From: Plasticicumulans acidivorans
GTDB taxonomy: Bacteria > Pseudomonadota > Gammaproteobacteria > Competibacterales > Competibacteraceae
NCBI RefSeq assembly: GCF_003182095.1
Contig: NZ_QGTJ01000011.1
Span: 1 to 64,000 of the forward strand
DNA: 64,000 nucleotides
Reading direction: 5' to 3'
The position numbers and the translations under genes are program-made. Every line of letters starts with the position of its first letter. Positions within the stretch are counted from its first letter, which is position 1. Shown piece by piece: positions 29,133 to 38,431 of the stretch. The notes under the pieces were generated by a model. That model saw nothing but the letters and a program-made list of their open reading frames with translations, made no database searches and was not told where the DNA came from.

Positions 29133-31211
29133 GTGGCTTCCGTAAAGAAAACCTTTCAGTTCGGTCAGCACTCCGTAACTCTGGAAACGGGCGAAATTGC
29201 CCGTCAGGCCAGCGGTGCCGTCATGGTCAACATGGCTGATACCGTAGTGCTGGTCACTGCAGTGGGGGCCAAGGAGGCGGCGCCGGGGCGTGATTTTTTC
29301 CCTCTGACCGTCAATTACCAGGAGCGTAGCTACGCGGCAGGCCGTATCCCCGGTGGTTTCTTCCGCCGAGAGGGGCGTCCTTCCGAGAAGGAAACGCTGA
29401 CGTCGCGTCTGATCGATCGTCCGCTGCGTCCGCTGTTTCCTGAGGGCTTCTATAACGAAGTTCAGGTCATCGCGACCGTCATGGCGGTCAATCCGGAGGT
29501 CGATCCGGATATCCCCGCGATGCTTGGTGCTTCCGCTGCCGTTGCATTGTCCGGCTTGCCTTTCAATGGCCCGATTGGCGCAGCGAAAGTCGGTTATGCC
29601 GATGGCAAGTATTTGTTGAATCCGACGGTGACAGAGCTCGCAGCCTCACAGCTTGAGCTGGTAGTGGCTGGTACTGAAAAAGCGGTTCTGATGGTTGAGT
29701 CCGAAGCGCAGCAATTGCCCGAAGAGGTCATGCTCGGCGCGGTGGTCTTCGGGCATGAGCAAATGCAGATTGCCATTCAGGCGATTCGCGAATTGGCTGC
29801 AGAGGCGGGGACTGTTCCTTTCGCCTGGGCGCCGGCCTCCGCCGATGAGACTCTGGCAGCAGCAGTGCGCGAGTCTGTAGGGAGTGCTCTGATTGATGCA
29901 TATCAGATTGCCGTCAAGCAGGAGCGTCAGGATCGCGTGCGCGAATTGCGCAATGTTGTCGTCGAAGCCCTGACGGGAGAAGGCAAGCCGTACTCCGCCG
30001 AGCAGGTCAAGGGGGCGTTTGGCGAGCTGGAATACCGCACCGTCCGCGACCGCATTCTCGACGGGAATCCACGCATCGACGGCCGCGATACCAAGACCGT
30101 ACGCCCGATCAACGTTAAGGCCGGTGTTCTGCCGCGCGTGCATGGCTCTGCGCTGTTTACACGCGGCGAGACGCAGGCGCTGGTGACGACGACACTCGGT
30201 ACGGGCCGTGACGCTCAGATTATCGATTCGATCCAGGGTGAATATCGCGAATCGTTCATGCTGCATTACAACTTCCCGCCGTTTTCCGTTGGCGAGTGCG
30301 GCATGGTCGGCAGTCCGAAGCGTCGTGAAATTGGTCACGGGCGTTTGGCAAAGCGCGGTGTACAGGCCGTTCTGCCCGACATGGAAAATTTCCCGTATGT
30401 CGTGCGTGTCGTCTCGGAAATCACTGAATCGAATGGTTCCAGCTCGATGGCTTCCGTCTGCGGCGCCAGCCTGGCGTTGATGGATGCCGGTGTGCCGCTG
30501 AAGGCGCCGGTGGCGGGTATCGCCATGGGTTTGATCAAGGAGGGTGAGCGTTTCGCGGTCCTGTCCGACATCCTGGGTGATGAAGATCATCTGGGTGATA
30601 TGGATTTCAAAGTGGCCGGCACCGAGAAGGGTGTCACCGCCTTGCAGATGGATATCAAGATTGATGGCATCACCAAGGAGATCATGGAGGTCGCGTTGGC
30701 ACAGGCGCATGCCGGCCGACTGCACATCCTTGGTTGCATGAATGCCGTGATTGCCACGTCGCGTGCAGACGTGTCGGCCTTTGCGCCGCGCATCGTGACG
30801 ATCAAGATCAATCCGGACAAGATTCGTGACGTGATCGGTAAGGGCGGTGCGGTGATCCGCCAGCTGACGGAAGAGACCGGTACGACCATCGATATCGATG
30901 ACGATGGCACGGTTCGCATTGCCGCCGTCGACAAGACAGCCAGTGACGAAGCCCGTCGCCGTATCGAACAGATCACTTCCGACATTGAAGTCGGCACGAT
31001 TTACGAAGGTAAGGTCGTGCGCATCATGGACTTCGGCGCGTTTGTCACGTTGCTGCCGGGACGTGACGGCATGGTGCACATTTCGCAGATCTGCGAAGAG
31101 CGCCTGCAGAGTGTCGGTGACAAGCTGGCCGTCGGTGACACCGTGCGTGTCAAGGTCATGGAGATCGACAAGCAGGGTCGTGTGCGGCTGACGATGCGCA
31201 ACGTCGACTGA
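29133..31211 (+). CDS. pnp: Polyribonucleotide nucleotidyltransferase (PNPase)
   Basis: A 692-residue 3'-to-5' phosphorolytic exoribonuclease and degradosome component. Two RNase PH domains (about 10-215 and 310-535) flank an alpha-helical domain, followed by KH (about 550-615, [18 protein letters not shown]) and S1 (about 620-690, [18 protein letters not shown]). It starts with GTG at 29133 after TAGGATGG. Confidence 0.97.
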   Translation: MASVKKTFQFGQHSVTLETGEIARQASGAVMVNMADTVVLVTAVGAKEAAPGRDFFPLTVNYQERSYAAGRIPGGFFRREGRPSEKETLTSRLIDRPLRPLFPEGFYNEVQVIATVMAVNPEVDPDIPAMLGASAAVALSGLPFNGPIGAAKVGYADGKYLLNPTVTELAASQLELVVAGTEKAVLMVESEAQQLPEEVMLGAVVFGHEQMQIAIQAIRELAAEAGTVPFAWAPASADETLAAAVRESVGSALIDAYQIAVKQERQDRVRELRNVVVEALTGEGKPYSAEQVKGAFGELEYRTVRDRILDGNPRIDGRDTKTVRPINVKAGVLPRVHGSALFTRGETQALVTTTLGTGRDAQIIDSIQGEYRESFMLHYNFPPFSVGECGMVGSPKRREIGHGRLAKRGVQAVLPDMENFPYVVRVVSEITESNGSSSMASVCGASLALMDAGVPLKAPVAGIAMGLIKEGERFAVLSDILGDEDHLGDMDFKVAGTEKGVTALQMDIKIDGITKEIMEVALAQAHAGRLHILGCMNAVIATSRADVSAFAPRIVTIKINPDKIRDVIGKGGAVIRQLTEETGTTIDIDDDGTVRIAAVDKTASDEARRRIEQITSDIEVGTIYEGKVVRIMDFGAFVTLLPGRDGMVHISQICEERLQSVGDKLAVGDTVRVKVMEIDKQGRVRLTMRNVD

Positions 31212-31228
31212 CGATCCCGGCTTTATCC

Positions 31229-31260
31229 GGTGACGGTTCGGCTGCAGGCCAGCCGTCACC
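31229..31260 (+). other. Perfect-stem hairpin after pnp
   Basis: GGTGACGG (31229-31236) pairs fully with CCGTCACC (31253-31260), and GGCTG/CAGCC can form an alternative inner stem. No T-tract follows, so it may be a transcript-end stabiliser or a Rho-dependent end rather than an intrinsic terminator. Confidence 0.55.
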
Positions 31261-31271
31261 CGCTGACCGAC

Positions 31272-31301
31272 TTGCACGGCCTATAGGCAAAAAGGTATGC
31301 T
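31272..31301 (+). promoter_or_regulatory. Candidate promoter of tRNA-Ser
   Basis: TTGCAC (31272-31277) and TATGCT (31296-31301), spacing 18, end 32 bases before the mature tRNA-Ser. A GC-rich stretch (CACGCGCCG) follows the -10, like a discriminator of stable RNA promoters. Confidence 0.55.
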
Positions 31302-31333
31302 CACGCGCCGTTTTGCCAGCAGATCGAAATTCC

Positions 31334-31424
31334 GGAGAAGTGGCCGAGTGGTCGAAGGCGCACGACTGGAAATCGTGTATACGGTAATCCCGTATCGAGG
31401 GTTCGAATCCCTCCTTCTCCGCCA
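31334..31424 (+). tRNA. tRNA-Ser (anticodon GGA)
   Basis: A 91-base class II tRNA with encoded CCA-type end GCCA. Acceptor stem GGAGAAG pairs with CTTCTCC; the anticodon loop CTGGAAA lies between ACGA-type arms, giving anticodon GGA for UCU/UCC. A long variable arm (TATACGG-TAATCCCGTATC) and TPsiC arm GAGGG-TTCGAAT-CCCTC are clear. Confidence 0.95.
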
Positions 31425-31432
31425 GATGTACG

Positions 31433-31463
31433 AGCCGCCTCGCAGAGATGGCGGCTTTTTATT
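31433..31463 (+). terminator. Rho-independent terminator after tRNA-Ser
   Basis: AGCCGCC (31433-31439) pairs with GGCGGCT (31450-31456), followed by TTTTATTT. It sits 8 bases after the tRNA and before the 4.5S RNA gene. Confidence 0.85.
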
Positions 31464-31478
31464 TCAGGCTCTCGCTAT

Positions 31479-31590
31479 GGTGGTCCGTATCGGTCCCCTC
31501 GCGACGCTAGATCGTGAACCCCGCCAGGCCCGGAAGGGAGCAACGGTAACGGTCGATGCGGGCGCCGGGGTGTGGCTGGTACGGGCCACC
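31479..31590 (+). ncRNA. ffs: 4.5S signal recognition particle RNA
   Basis: A hairpin RNA of about 112 bases. The SRP-specific core is unmistakable: CCAGGCCCGGAAGGGAGCA with the GGAA tetraloop and the asymmetric internal loops bound by Ffh. The ends GGTGGTCCGTA and TACGGGCCACC pair, closing the long helix. It is placed directly before dnaX, a common gammaproteobacterial arrangement. Ends are estimated from the pairing and may be off by a few bases. Confidence 0.93.
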
Positions 31591-31644
31591 GCCCTTACCT
31601 CGGCGTCAGCTGCGTGACAGGCCGGCGCCGCAAGCAGGCGCGCT

Positions 31645-33555
31645 ATGTCCTACCAGGTACTCGCCAGAAAATGGCGGCCGAAATGTTTCGCGGAACTGGT
31701 CGGTCAGGAGCATGTGGTGCGTGCGCTGACCAACGCACTTGCCAATAACCGCCTACATCACGCCTTTCTGTTTACCGGCACCCGCGGTGTCGGCAAGACG
31801 ACGCTGTCGCGGATTCTCGCCAAGTCCCTCAACTGTGAAACGGGCGTGACCGCCGAGCCTTGCGGCCACTGTTCCGCATGCAGAGAAATCGACGAAGGTC
31901 GTTTCGTCGATCTGATCGAAGTCGATGCGGCCTCGCGTACCAAGGTCGAAGATACCCGGGAGCTGCTGGATAATGTCCAGTACGCACCGACACGCGGACG
32001 CTACAAGGTGTACCTCATCGACGAGGTGCACATGCTGTCCACACACAGCTTCAACGCCCTGCTGAAGACGCTCGAAGAGCCGCCGCCGCACGTCAAGTTC
32101 CTGCTGGCGACGACGGACCCGCAGAAGCTGCCGGTAACCATCCTGTCGCGCTGTCTGCAGTTCGCCCTCAAACGTCTGCCGACGGCTTTGATCAGCGAGC
32201 ACCTGGCGCAGATCATCGAAGCGGAAGGCATTCCCGGCGAGCCGGCGGCACTTGCGGCCATCGCGCGTGCCGGCGACGGCTCCATGCGTGATGCGCTGTC
32301 ACTGCTCGACCAGGCGATCGCCTATGGCGGTGGCCGGGTCGATGCGGCTGACGCGGCATCGATGCTGGGGGCAATCGATCGGCAGCATGTCATTCATCTG
32401 GCGAGTGCACTGGCGCAGGGTGCTGCGGATACCCTGCTTGAAGCGATTGCTACCCTCGACCGTGAAGCGCCTGACTACGATGCCGTCTTGGCCGATCTGC
32501 TTTCCCTGCTGCAGCGCGTGGCCCAGCAGCAGGTGCTGCCGGGATCTGCCTGTGACGACTGGTTCGATCTGACGACGCTTCAGGCGCTGGCCAGAGCTTT
32601 CACCGCGGAGGATGTGCAGCTCTGCTATCAGATTGGTCTGCACGGTCGGCGTGACCTGCCGCTGGCGCCGGAGCCGCGCGGCGGTTTCGAGATGACCCTG
32701 CTGCGTATGCTGTGTTTTCGTCCGGCATCGCTTACCGACACGCGGCATGACCCTATCGCCGCGGCAGGTACCCCTTCCACTCGCAGCGACGCCGCTACTC
32801 CGCCCGGCAGGCAGGAGGCGGCTGCAACAGGTGTGGCGGAGTCCATGCGGGGCGAGCCCGTGACTGCTCCGGAGGCCTCACCGCGCCCGTCTGCACGTGC
32901 AGAGCTCGACGCCTTGCTCGGTCGCAGGGCGAGCGGAGCGCAAAAGTCGCCTGCCCCTAGGCCCGCGCCCGTGCCTCCAGTGGAGCCGCAGCAGGTACAC
33001 TCTGAAGTGGCATCGCTCGCCTCTCAGCAACCTGCGGAATTACCGCGTCCTGCTGCACCGAAGGCTCCTGCCCCCGTGATAACGGTTGCCGAGGATGCTG
33101 AGCCAGCCTCGGTTGAGCCCGCTGACGATGCCCTCGCCGCCGGCACAGCGACAACCACTGTCGCAGCAGAGGTCACGCTGCCTGACTGGGGTTTGCTGTG
33201 CGCCCGCTTGAACGTACGCGGACGACCGCAGCAGCTGGCACTGCACGCCGTACTCGAAGCCATCGACGCGGGGCAGGTGCGACTCGCACTCGATCCCGCC
33301 CATGCCAGTCTGCTTGGCGGTGGTGTCGAGGAAAAACTGGCTGCGGCACTGGGCGAGGCGCTGCAGCGGCCCGTGCACTTGGTGGTGCGCATGGGCGCGT
33401 CCGGCATGGACACGCCGGCGCGCGTCGTGGCTGCGCAGGTCGAACAGCAGCGCCATGCGGCCGTCGAGGCTTTCCAGCAGAACCAGGCCGTGCGTACGCT
33501 GATCGATACCTTCGACGCACGGGTAAGGGTTGAAAGCATCGTCCCCCGTACCTGA
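31645..33555 (+). CDS. dnaX: DNA polymerase III subunits tau/gamma
   Basis: A 636-residue clamp-loader ATPase. Walker A GTRGVGKT is near residue 45, a four-cysteine zinc module (C-x8-C-x2-C-x2-C) follows, then LIDEVHML and the sensor region SRCLQF. A proline/alanine-rich linker (about 370-510) precedes the C-terminal polymerase-binding domain, so the full tau form is encoded. I see no A-AAA-AAG slippery heptamer at the usual place, so production of the short gamma form by E. coli-type frameshifting is not evident. The order ffs-dnaX-ybaB-recR is conserved. Confidence 0.96.
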   Translation: MSYQVLARKWRPKCFAELVGQEHVVRALTNALANNRLHHAFLFTGTRGVGKTTLSRILAKSLNCETGVTAEPCGHCSACREIDEGRFVDLIEVDAASRTKVEDTRELLDNVQYAPTRGRYKVYLIDEVHMLSTHSFNALLKTLEEPPPHVKFLLATTDPQKLPVTILSRCLQFALKRLPTALISEHLAQIIEAEGIPGEPAALAAIARAGDGSMRDALSLLDQAIAYGGGRVDAADAASMLGAIDRQHVIHLASALAQGAADTLLEAIATLDREAPDYDAVLADLLSLLQRVAQQQVLPGSACDDWFDLTTLQALARAFTAEDVQLCYQIGLHGRRDLPLAPEPRGGFEMTLLRMLCFRPASLTDTRHDPIAAAGTPSTRSDAATPPGRQEAAATGVAESMRGEPVTAPEASPRPSARAELDALLGRRASGAQKSPAPRPAPVPPVEPQQVHSEVASLASQQPAELPRPAAPKAPAPVITVAEDAEPASVEPADDALAAGTATTTVAAEVTLPDWGLLCARLNVRGRPQQLALHAVLEAIDAGQVRLALDPAHASLLGGGVEEKLAAALGEALQRPVHLVVRMGASGMDTPARVVAAQVEQQRHAAVEAFQQNQAVRTLIDTFDARVRVESIVPRT

Positions 33556-33604
33556 AGCTGCGTGTGTCGAATCCGTTTTCCGCCAATGAGTAAGGTGCAC
33601 AGCG

Positions 33605-33931
33605 ATGATGAAAGGTGGTCTAGGCAACCTGATGAAGCAGGCGCAGAAGATGCAGGAGAACCTGCAGAAGGCTCAGGAAGAGCTGGCTGCGATGGAAGTC
33701 GAAGGCGAGTCCGGTGGTGGTTTGGTCAAAGTGGTGATGACCGGGCGGCACGAGGCCAGGCGCGTGAGCATCGATCCCTCACTGCTGGCTGACGACAAAG
33801 ACATGCTCGAAGATCTCGTCGCGGCAGCTTTCAACGACGCCGTGCGCAAGATCGAGCGCACGACTTCCGAACGCATGTCGGGACTGACCGCCGGCATGGG
33901 GCTGCCGCCGGGAATGAAGCTGCCATTCTGA
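33605..33931 (+). CDS. ybaB: YbaB/EbfC family nucleoid-associated protein
   Basis: A 108-residue DNA-binding protein of the YbaB family, dimeric with a tweezer-like shape. It has [14 protein letters not shown] at the start, [19 protein letters not shown] in the middle and a glycine/methionine-rich C-terminus [15 protein letters not shown]. It lies between dnaX and recR, as in E. coli. Confidence 0.96.
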   Translation: MMKGGLGNLMKQAQKMQENLQKAQEELAAMEVEGESGGGLVKVVMTGRHEARRVSIDPSLLADDKDMLEDLVAAAFNDAVRKIERTTSERMSGLTAGMGLPPGMKLPF

Positions 33932-33941
33932 GCATATATCC

Positions 33942-34544
33942 ATGAGTGCGGCCTATCCGCGTGCCCTCAGCCGCCTGATGGATGCACTGCGCTGCCTGCC
34001 GGGCGTTGGCCCGAAATCCGCGGCACGCATGGCGTTTCACCTCATCGAGCGTGATCCGCAGGGGGCTGGGCGGCTTGCTGATGCCTTGCGTGACGCGGTG
34101 AGCGGGATTCGGCACTGTGCACGCTGTCGCAACCTTGCCGACAGCGAATTGTGCGGGCTGTGCAGTGATCCCTCGCGCGACGACGCGTTGCTCTGCGTCG
34201 TTGAAACGCCAGCCGACGTCGCCGCACTTGAGCAGGCGACGGGGTTTCGCGGGCGCTACTTCGTGCTGATGGGGCGGTTGTCCCCGCTCGATGGCATCGG
34301 TCCGGAGGCGCTGGGGCTCGATCTGCTGGAAAGCCGCCTCGCCAGCGGCAGCGTGCGTGAATTGATCCTGGCGACCAATCCGACGGTCGAGGGCGAAGCG
34401 ACCGCTCATTACATCGCGACACTGGCCCGCCAGTACGGTGTAGCCGCCAGCCGCATTGCCCACGGCGTGCCGCTCGGCGGCGAACTTGAGAGCATCGACG
34501 GCGGTACGCTGGCACACGCCTTCGCCGGGCGTCGCGGCGTTTGA
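33942..34544 (+). CDS. recR: Recombination mediator protein RecR
   Basis: A 200-residue protein of the RecFOR pathway that helps load RecA at gaps. It has the helix-hairpin-helix [17 protein letters not shown], a four-cysteine zinc finger (CARCRNL...CGLC), and a Toprim domain ([13 protein letters not shown]). Family length is about 200. It starts 11 bases after ybaB; its stop lies 30 bases before alkB. Confidence 0.97.
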   Translation: MSAAYPRALSRLMDALRCLPGVGPKSAARMAFHLIERDPQGAGRLADALRDAVSGIRHCARCRNLADSELCGLCSDPSRDDALLCVVETPADVAALEQATGFRGRYFVLMGRLSPLDGIGPEALGLDLLESRLASGSVRELILATNPTVEGEATAHYIATLARQYGVAASRIAHGVPLGGELESIDGGTLAHAFAGRRGV

Positions 34545-34573
34545 GGCCGGCGACAATCGGCAGGGCAGGCGTG

Positions 34574-35185
34574 ATGGAGCTGTTCGACGAGGGTGCCTGC
34601 GAGGTGTTGCGCTGGCCGGATGCCGAATGGCTGTACTGGCCGCGCTTCCTGCCTGCTGCTGAAGCAGATGCGGTCTTCGCGCAGCTGCGTGATGAGCTGG
34701 CCTGGCGGCAGGACGAGCTGCATATCGGTGGGCGAACCATCCCGATCCCGCGTCTGAATGCCTGGTATGCAGATGTCGGGCGGGGCTACACCTATTCGGG
34801 CATTCGCATGGAGCCGCTGCCGTGGACAGAAATGCTCGCCGGTTTGCGCACGCGAGTCGAAACGGCATGCGCTGCCCGCTTCAACAGTGTGCTGTGTAAT
34901 TTCTATCGTGATGGCCGCGACAGCGTGGCATGGCACGCCGATGACGAGCCCGAACTCGGTCGTGAGCCGCAGATCGCTTCGCTGTCGCTCGGCGCGGAGC
35001 GCACGTTCGAGTTGCGTCACCGGCGGGCCCGCGAGCTCGGTCTGCGTACGCAGCATCTGCACCTGCTGGGCGGCAGTCTGTTGCTGATGCGCGGCGCGAC
35101 GCAGCGCTGCTGGCTGCATCGGTTGCCGAAGGAGCCGGGCATTACCCGCGGCCGTATCAATCTGACGTTCCGTCAGGTGTTGTGA
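34574..35185 (+). CDS. AlkB-type 2-oxoglutarate/Fe(II)-dependent dioxygenase
   Basis: A 203-residue enzyme of the AlkB family, closest in style to ALKBH2/3-like proteins that oxidatively remove methyl groups from N1-methyladenine and N3-methylcytosine. Iron ligands H121 and D123 (WHADDE) and H182 (CWLHRLP) are present, and 2-oxoglutarate-binding arginines R194 and R200 are in RINLTFR. The ATG at 34574 follows CAGGGCAGGC. Directly downstream of recR, which suggests a DNA-repair grouping, though co-transcription is inferred. It is not the adaptive-response operon form (no ada nearby). Confidence 0.9.
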   Translation: MELFDEGACEVLRWPDAEWLYWPRFLPAAEADAVFAQLRDELAWRQDELHIGGRTIPIPRLNAWYADVGRGYTYSGIRMEPLPWTEMLAGLRTRVETACAARFNSVLCNFYRDGRDSVAWHADDEPELGREPQIASLSLGAERTFELRHRRARELGLRTQHLHLLGGSLLLMRGATQRCWLHRLPKEPGITRGRINLTFRQVL

Positions 35186-35196
35186 AGGCAGAAACG

Positions 35197-35222
35197 ACGA
35201 ACCCCGCCGTAGCGGGGTTCGT
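35197..35222. terminator. Bidirectional hairpin between convergent genes
   Basis: ACGAACCCCGC (35197-35207), loop CGTA, GCGGGGTTCGT (35212-35222): an 11-bp perfect stem between alkB and the convergent exported-protein gene. T-tracts are weak on both strands (GTGTAT; CGTTTC), so efficiency is uncertain. Confidence 0.7.
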
Positions 35223-35240
35223 GTATGGGGGCCTGGCGTT

Positions 35241-35894
35241 TTACTTCTTGGCGGCCGGGCTGCCGAAGGGCTGCAGGAGCAGCATCAGCGTGCCACGCTC
35301 GGGCAGGCCCGTTTCCTGAAGATTCGCTTCCTTCGGCGCGGCCTTCTGGAAGGCTTTGATGGCGTCGCGTGTCTTCGGGCCCCACTTGCCGTCGGCGCTG
35401 CCATTGAAGAAGCCCTGCTCCTTCAGTGCGGTCTGCACCTGCTTCAGGGTTTCGGCGTAGATCATGCCCTGCTTGTCGCCTTCCTTGATCTGCACCATCT
35501 CGGACTTCTGGGTCAGGCGCTTGGCGTACAGCGCGGAGGTGACTTCACGCACGGCGTCCATCACCAGGATCGGGCGCTTGTTGTCCGTCTTGCCGGCTTC
35601 CTGGGCCTTGACTGCGTTGGTGCAGTAATTCAGCACCAGGCTCGACAGCAGGATCGAGTCTTCCCACGGAGCCAGGTCGAAAGTCTCCGGCGTGACCATG
35701 TTCAGGGCGGTCAGGTAGCCGTCGAACCAGCCGACGACCAGCGCCGACTGCGGCGAATTCGGCGTGATCTTGGTCAGGCCCTCACAGGTCAGAAGCGCAG
35801 CGCCTTTGGGCGCGTAAGCCTTGTCCTTGTCGGCGGCCTGGACGCCCACGAGGGGCAGGAGGCCGAGCAGGCCGATCATGGCAATGCGTTTCAT
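35241..35894 (-). CDS. Exported protein: HdeA-like domain plus peptidoglycan-binding domain
   Basis: A 217-residue exported protein. A signal peptide (1-20, cleavage after VQA) is followed by a helical domain (about 28-125) that resembles HdeA/HdeB acid chaperones: two cysteines (C37, C91), the pattern ALVVGWFDGYLTA and DAVREV. A PG_binding_1-type domain follows (about 147-187: LKQVQTALKEQGFFNGSADGKWGPKTRDAIKAF, given here only as its span and ends). This would be a wall-tethered periplasmic protein. The HdeA link is my pattern match and less certain than the C-terminal domain. GGAG precedes the ATG at 35894. Confidence 0.75.
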   Translation of the reverse strand: MKRIAMIGLLGLLPLVGVQAADKDKAYAPKGAALLTCEGLTKITPNSPQSALVVGWFDGYLTALNMVTPETFDLAPWEDSILLSSLVLNYCTNAVKAQEAGKTDNKRPILVMDAVREVTSALYAKRLTQKSEMVQIKEGDKQGMIYAETLKQVQTALKEQGFFNGSADGKWGPKTRDAIKAFQKAAPKEANLQETGLPERGTLMLLLQPFGSPAAKK

Positions 35895-36063
35895 GGTGTC
35901 TCCGCTGCAACTGGAACAGCCACTGCCGCGGCGGTGGGGCGACGGCGGCGCCGTCGGCAGTAGGGGGCATGAGGCGGCCTGTGGCCGTCGCGCGAAGCGC
36001 GCATCGTAGCCCTGCCCGCTGCATCGCACAAGGCAAGTGAGCCCCTGTGCAAAGCGCGTCGAT

Positions 36064-37080
36064 TCAACGCCGTGGAATGGCAGCCCGCAGCTGCCGGTAG
36101 GCCGACAGCCGGCGTGCGTCGAGCTCGCCGCGCTCGATCGCGGCCAGCAGCGCGCAGCCCGGCTCGACCGTATGCGAGCAGTCGGAGAAGCGGCAGTGGC
36201 CGAGCCAGGCGGCGAACTCGCGAAAGCCGCGGTCGAGATCGCTGCTGTCGATCTCTCCGAGCTCGAAGCTGCGCACGCCGGGGGAGTCGATCAGGTAACC
36301 GCCGTCGGGCAGCGGATAGCGGGTGGTCGCCGTCGTCGTGTGCTGGCCGTGCCCGGTCGCCGCCGACAGTGCCTGGGTGAGGATCTCGCGCTCGGGCAGC
36401 AAGGCGTTGATCAGCGAAGATTTACCGACGCCCGACTGGCCGACGAGGATGCTGGTGCGCGTCGCCAGCCGCTCGCGCAGGGCGGCCAGGCCCTGCGCGG
36501 TGCGGGTGCTGGCCGGCAGCAGCGTGTAGCCGATGCGGGCATAGGTGGCGAGGCGGGCGTCGACATCGGCGCGGGAGGTGGCGTCGAGCAGATCGATCTT
36601 GTTGATGATGATGCCGGCTTCGACGTTGCCGATCAGTTCGATCGCCGCCAGGTAGCGGTCGATGAGGAACTCGTTGAAGTCCGGCTGCGGCGCGATGACC
36701 ACCAGCACCTGATCGATGTTCGCCGCCACCGGCTTCAGCCGGCCGCTGTAGTCCGGGCGGCTCAGCAGCGAGCGGCGTGGCTCGACGGTGACGACGACGC
36801 CTCCGCCATCACGACCGCGCTGCCAGAGCACGCGGTCGCCACAGCACAGCGCACCGAGATTTTGCCGCGCGACGCAGCGGATCAGCGCACCGTCGGCATC
36901 CTCGACGATCAGGGTCGCGCCGTGATGGGTGACGACGCTGCCGGCTTCGGCCACCCCGAGTTCACCTTCGAGCAGCTGCTCGGCGACGCGGGCCGCTTTG
37001 TCGTGGGCACGCTGGCGGCGGTTCTCGTGCAGCTCGCGGATGCGCTCGATCTGCTGACGGCTGAGTTTGCGCCCCGCCAT
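36064..37080 (-). CDS. rsgA: Ribosome small subunit-dependent GTPase RsgA
   Basis: A 338-residue circularly permuted GTPase that checks late 30S assembly. An N-terminal OB-fold (about 45-115) precedes the permuted G domain: NKID at 160-163 comes before Walker A GQSGVGKSS at 214-222 and DSPGVR near 265. The zinc site is C296, C301, H303 and C309. Its ATG directly abuts the stop of the M48 protease gene (TGAATG), so the two are translationally coupled. Confidence 0.96.
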   Translation of the reverse strand: MAGRKLSRQQIERIRELHENRRQRAHDKAARVAEQLLEGELGVAEAGSVVTHHGATLIVEDADGALIRCVARQNLGALCCGDRVLWQRGRDGGGVVVTVEPRRSLLSRPDYSGRLKPVAANIDQVLVVIAPQPDFNEFLIDRYLAAIELIGNVEAGIIINKIDLLDATSRADVDARLATYARIGYTLLPASTRTAQGLAALRERLATRTSILVGQSGVGKSSLINALLPEREILTQALSAATGHGQHTTTATTRYPLPDGGYLIDSPGVRSFELGEIDSSDLDRGFREFAAWLGHCRFSDCSHTVEPGCALLAAIERGELDARRLSAYRQLRAAIPRR

Positions 37081-38337
37081 TCAGTGCGCACCGCTGGCCA
37101 GCAGGCGTTCGAGTGCGGCGACACGCACTGCCGCCGGCGGGTGCGAGTCGTAGACCGCCGAATGCAGCGGATCGGGGGTCAAGGTCGCCGCGTTGTCGCG
37201 GTACAGGCGCACCAGCGCATCGATCAGCGCCTGGGCGTCGCTGACCTGCGCGGCGTAGGCATCGGCCTCGAATTCGTGGCGCCGCGAGGCGTGTGCGCTC
37301 AGCGGGTGCAGCAGGATCGACAGGCTGCCGCTGACGGCGAGGAACAGGAACAGGCCGGCGTGCACCGAGGGCATGGTCACGCCGAGTGCAGTGAAGAACA
37401 CCGGCTGTGCCAGCAGCCAGTCGGCCAGCGCCAGTGCCGCGGCCGACAGCACCAGCGACAGCGCCAGCCGCGTGCGGATGTGGTGATGGTGGAAATGGCC
37501 GAGTTCATGGGCCAGCACGGCCTCGATCTGCCGGGCATCGAGTGCGGCCAGCAGCGTGTCGAAGAACACGATGCGCTTGGCACGGCCGAAGCCGGTGAAA
37601 TAGGCGTTGCCATGACCGGAGCGTCGTGAACCGTCCATGACGAAGACGCCGTCGCTGGTAAAACCGCAGCGCTGCAGCAGCGCATCGATGCGCTCGCGCA
37701 GGGCTTCATCGTTCAGCGGCGTGAATTTGTTGAACAGCGGCGCGATCACCGTCGGGAACAGCCACAGCAGCAGCAGCTGGAAGCCGCTCCAGCTCAGCCA
37801 CACCCACAGCCACCACTCGTTGCCGCCGTGTGTCATCAGCCACAGCACCAGCGCCAGCAGCGGGCCGCCGAGCAGCAGCGCCAGCAGCGCGCCCTTGAGC
37901 AGATCGCTGATGAACAGCCCCGCTGTCATGCGATTGAAGCCGAAGTGCCGCTCGATGCCGAACTGGCGCACGAGGCGCAGCGGCAGTTCGAGCAACGCGG
38001 AGATCGCGAAGGCGCTGAGCAGCACCAGCGTGCCGGTCAGCACCTCGCCGTGGCCGAAGCCGCCCCAGAATCGATCCAGCGCATCGATACCGCCGCCGAG
38101 CGTCCAGCCGAGCAGCAGCAGCGTGTCGACGGCGAGTGCCAGCAGGCCCAGGCGTTCGCGGGCAATGGTGTAGCTGGCGGCGCGCTGGTGGGCGTGCAGC
38201 GGGATGTGGGCGGCGAAGGCCGCCGGCACGGCGTCGCGGTGGGCGCGCACGTAACGCATCTGGCGGATCGCCAGCCAGCCCTGCAGGCCGACGGCAGTGG
38301 CGAGCAGCAGCAGGAAAAGCAACGTAATATCAGGCAT
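37081..38337 (-). CDS. M48 family (Ste24/CAAX-type) membrane metalloprotease
   Basis: A 418-residue polytopic membrane zinc protease. The HELGH motif is at 277-281 and the third ligand is in HEFEADAYA near residue 355. Several membrane helices (about 3-22, 63-80, 103-120, 148-168, 177-197, 293-350) match Ste24-like proteins; the bacterial substrates are generally unknown. Start ATG at 38337 (MPDITLLF). In many proteobacteria a Ste24-type gene sits between orn and rsgA, as here. Confidence 0.92.
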   Translation of the reverse strand: MPDITLLFLLLLATAVGLQGWLAIRQMRYVRAHRDAVPAAFAAHIPLHAHQRAASYTIARERLGLLALAVDTLLLLGWTLGGGIDALDRFWGGFGHGEVLTGTLVLLSAFAISALLELPLRLVRQFGIERHFGFNRMTAGLFISDLLKGALLALLLGGPLLALVLWLMTHGGNEWWLWVWLSWSGFQLLLLWLFPTVIAPLFNKFTPLNDEALRERIDALLQRCGFTSDGVFVMDGSRRSGHGNAYFTGFGRAKRIVFFDTLLAALDARQIEAVLAHELGHFHHHHIRTRLALSLVLSAAALALADWLLAQPVFFTALGVTMPSVHAGLFLFLAVSGSLSILLHPLSAHASRRHEFEADAYAAQVSDAQALIDALVRLYRDNAATLTPDPLHSAVYDSHPPAAVRVAALERLLASGAH

Positions 38338-38431
38338 GCGCCGGTAAACGTGTGGCGAACGGAAGGGGCAGCGTAGACCTTCGCTTCGGATCACGGCAAC
38401 CGGCGTCGTCCTTTTTCGCCGAGAGTCACGC

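Noticed and set aside
29646..31277. Long open frame antisense to pnp (543 codons, minus strand)
   Set aside because: It lies entirely opposite a clear PNPase gene and has low-complexity His/Asp/Arg-rich composition typical of antisense frames in GC-rich DNA.
36037..37629. Open frame of 530 codons antisense to rsgA and the M48 protease
   Set aside because: Both opposite-strand genes have complete catalytic motifs, so the antisense frame is a by-product.
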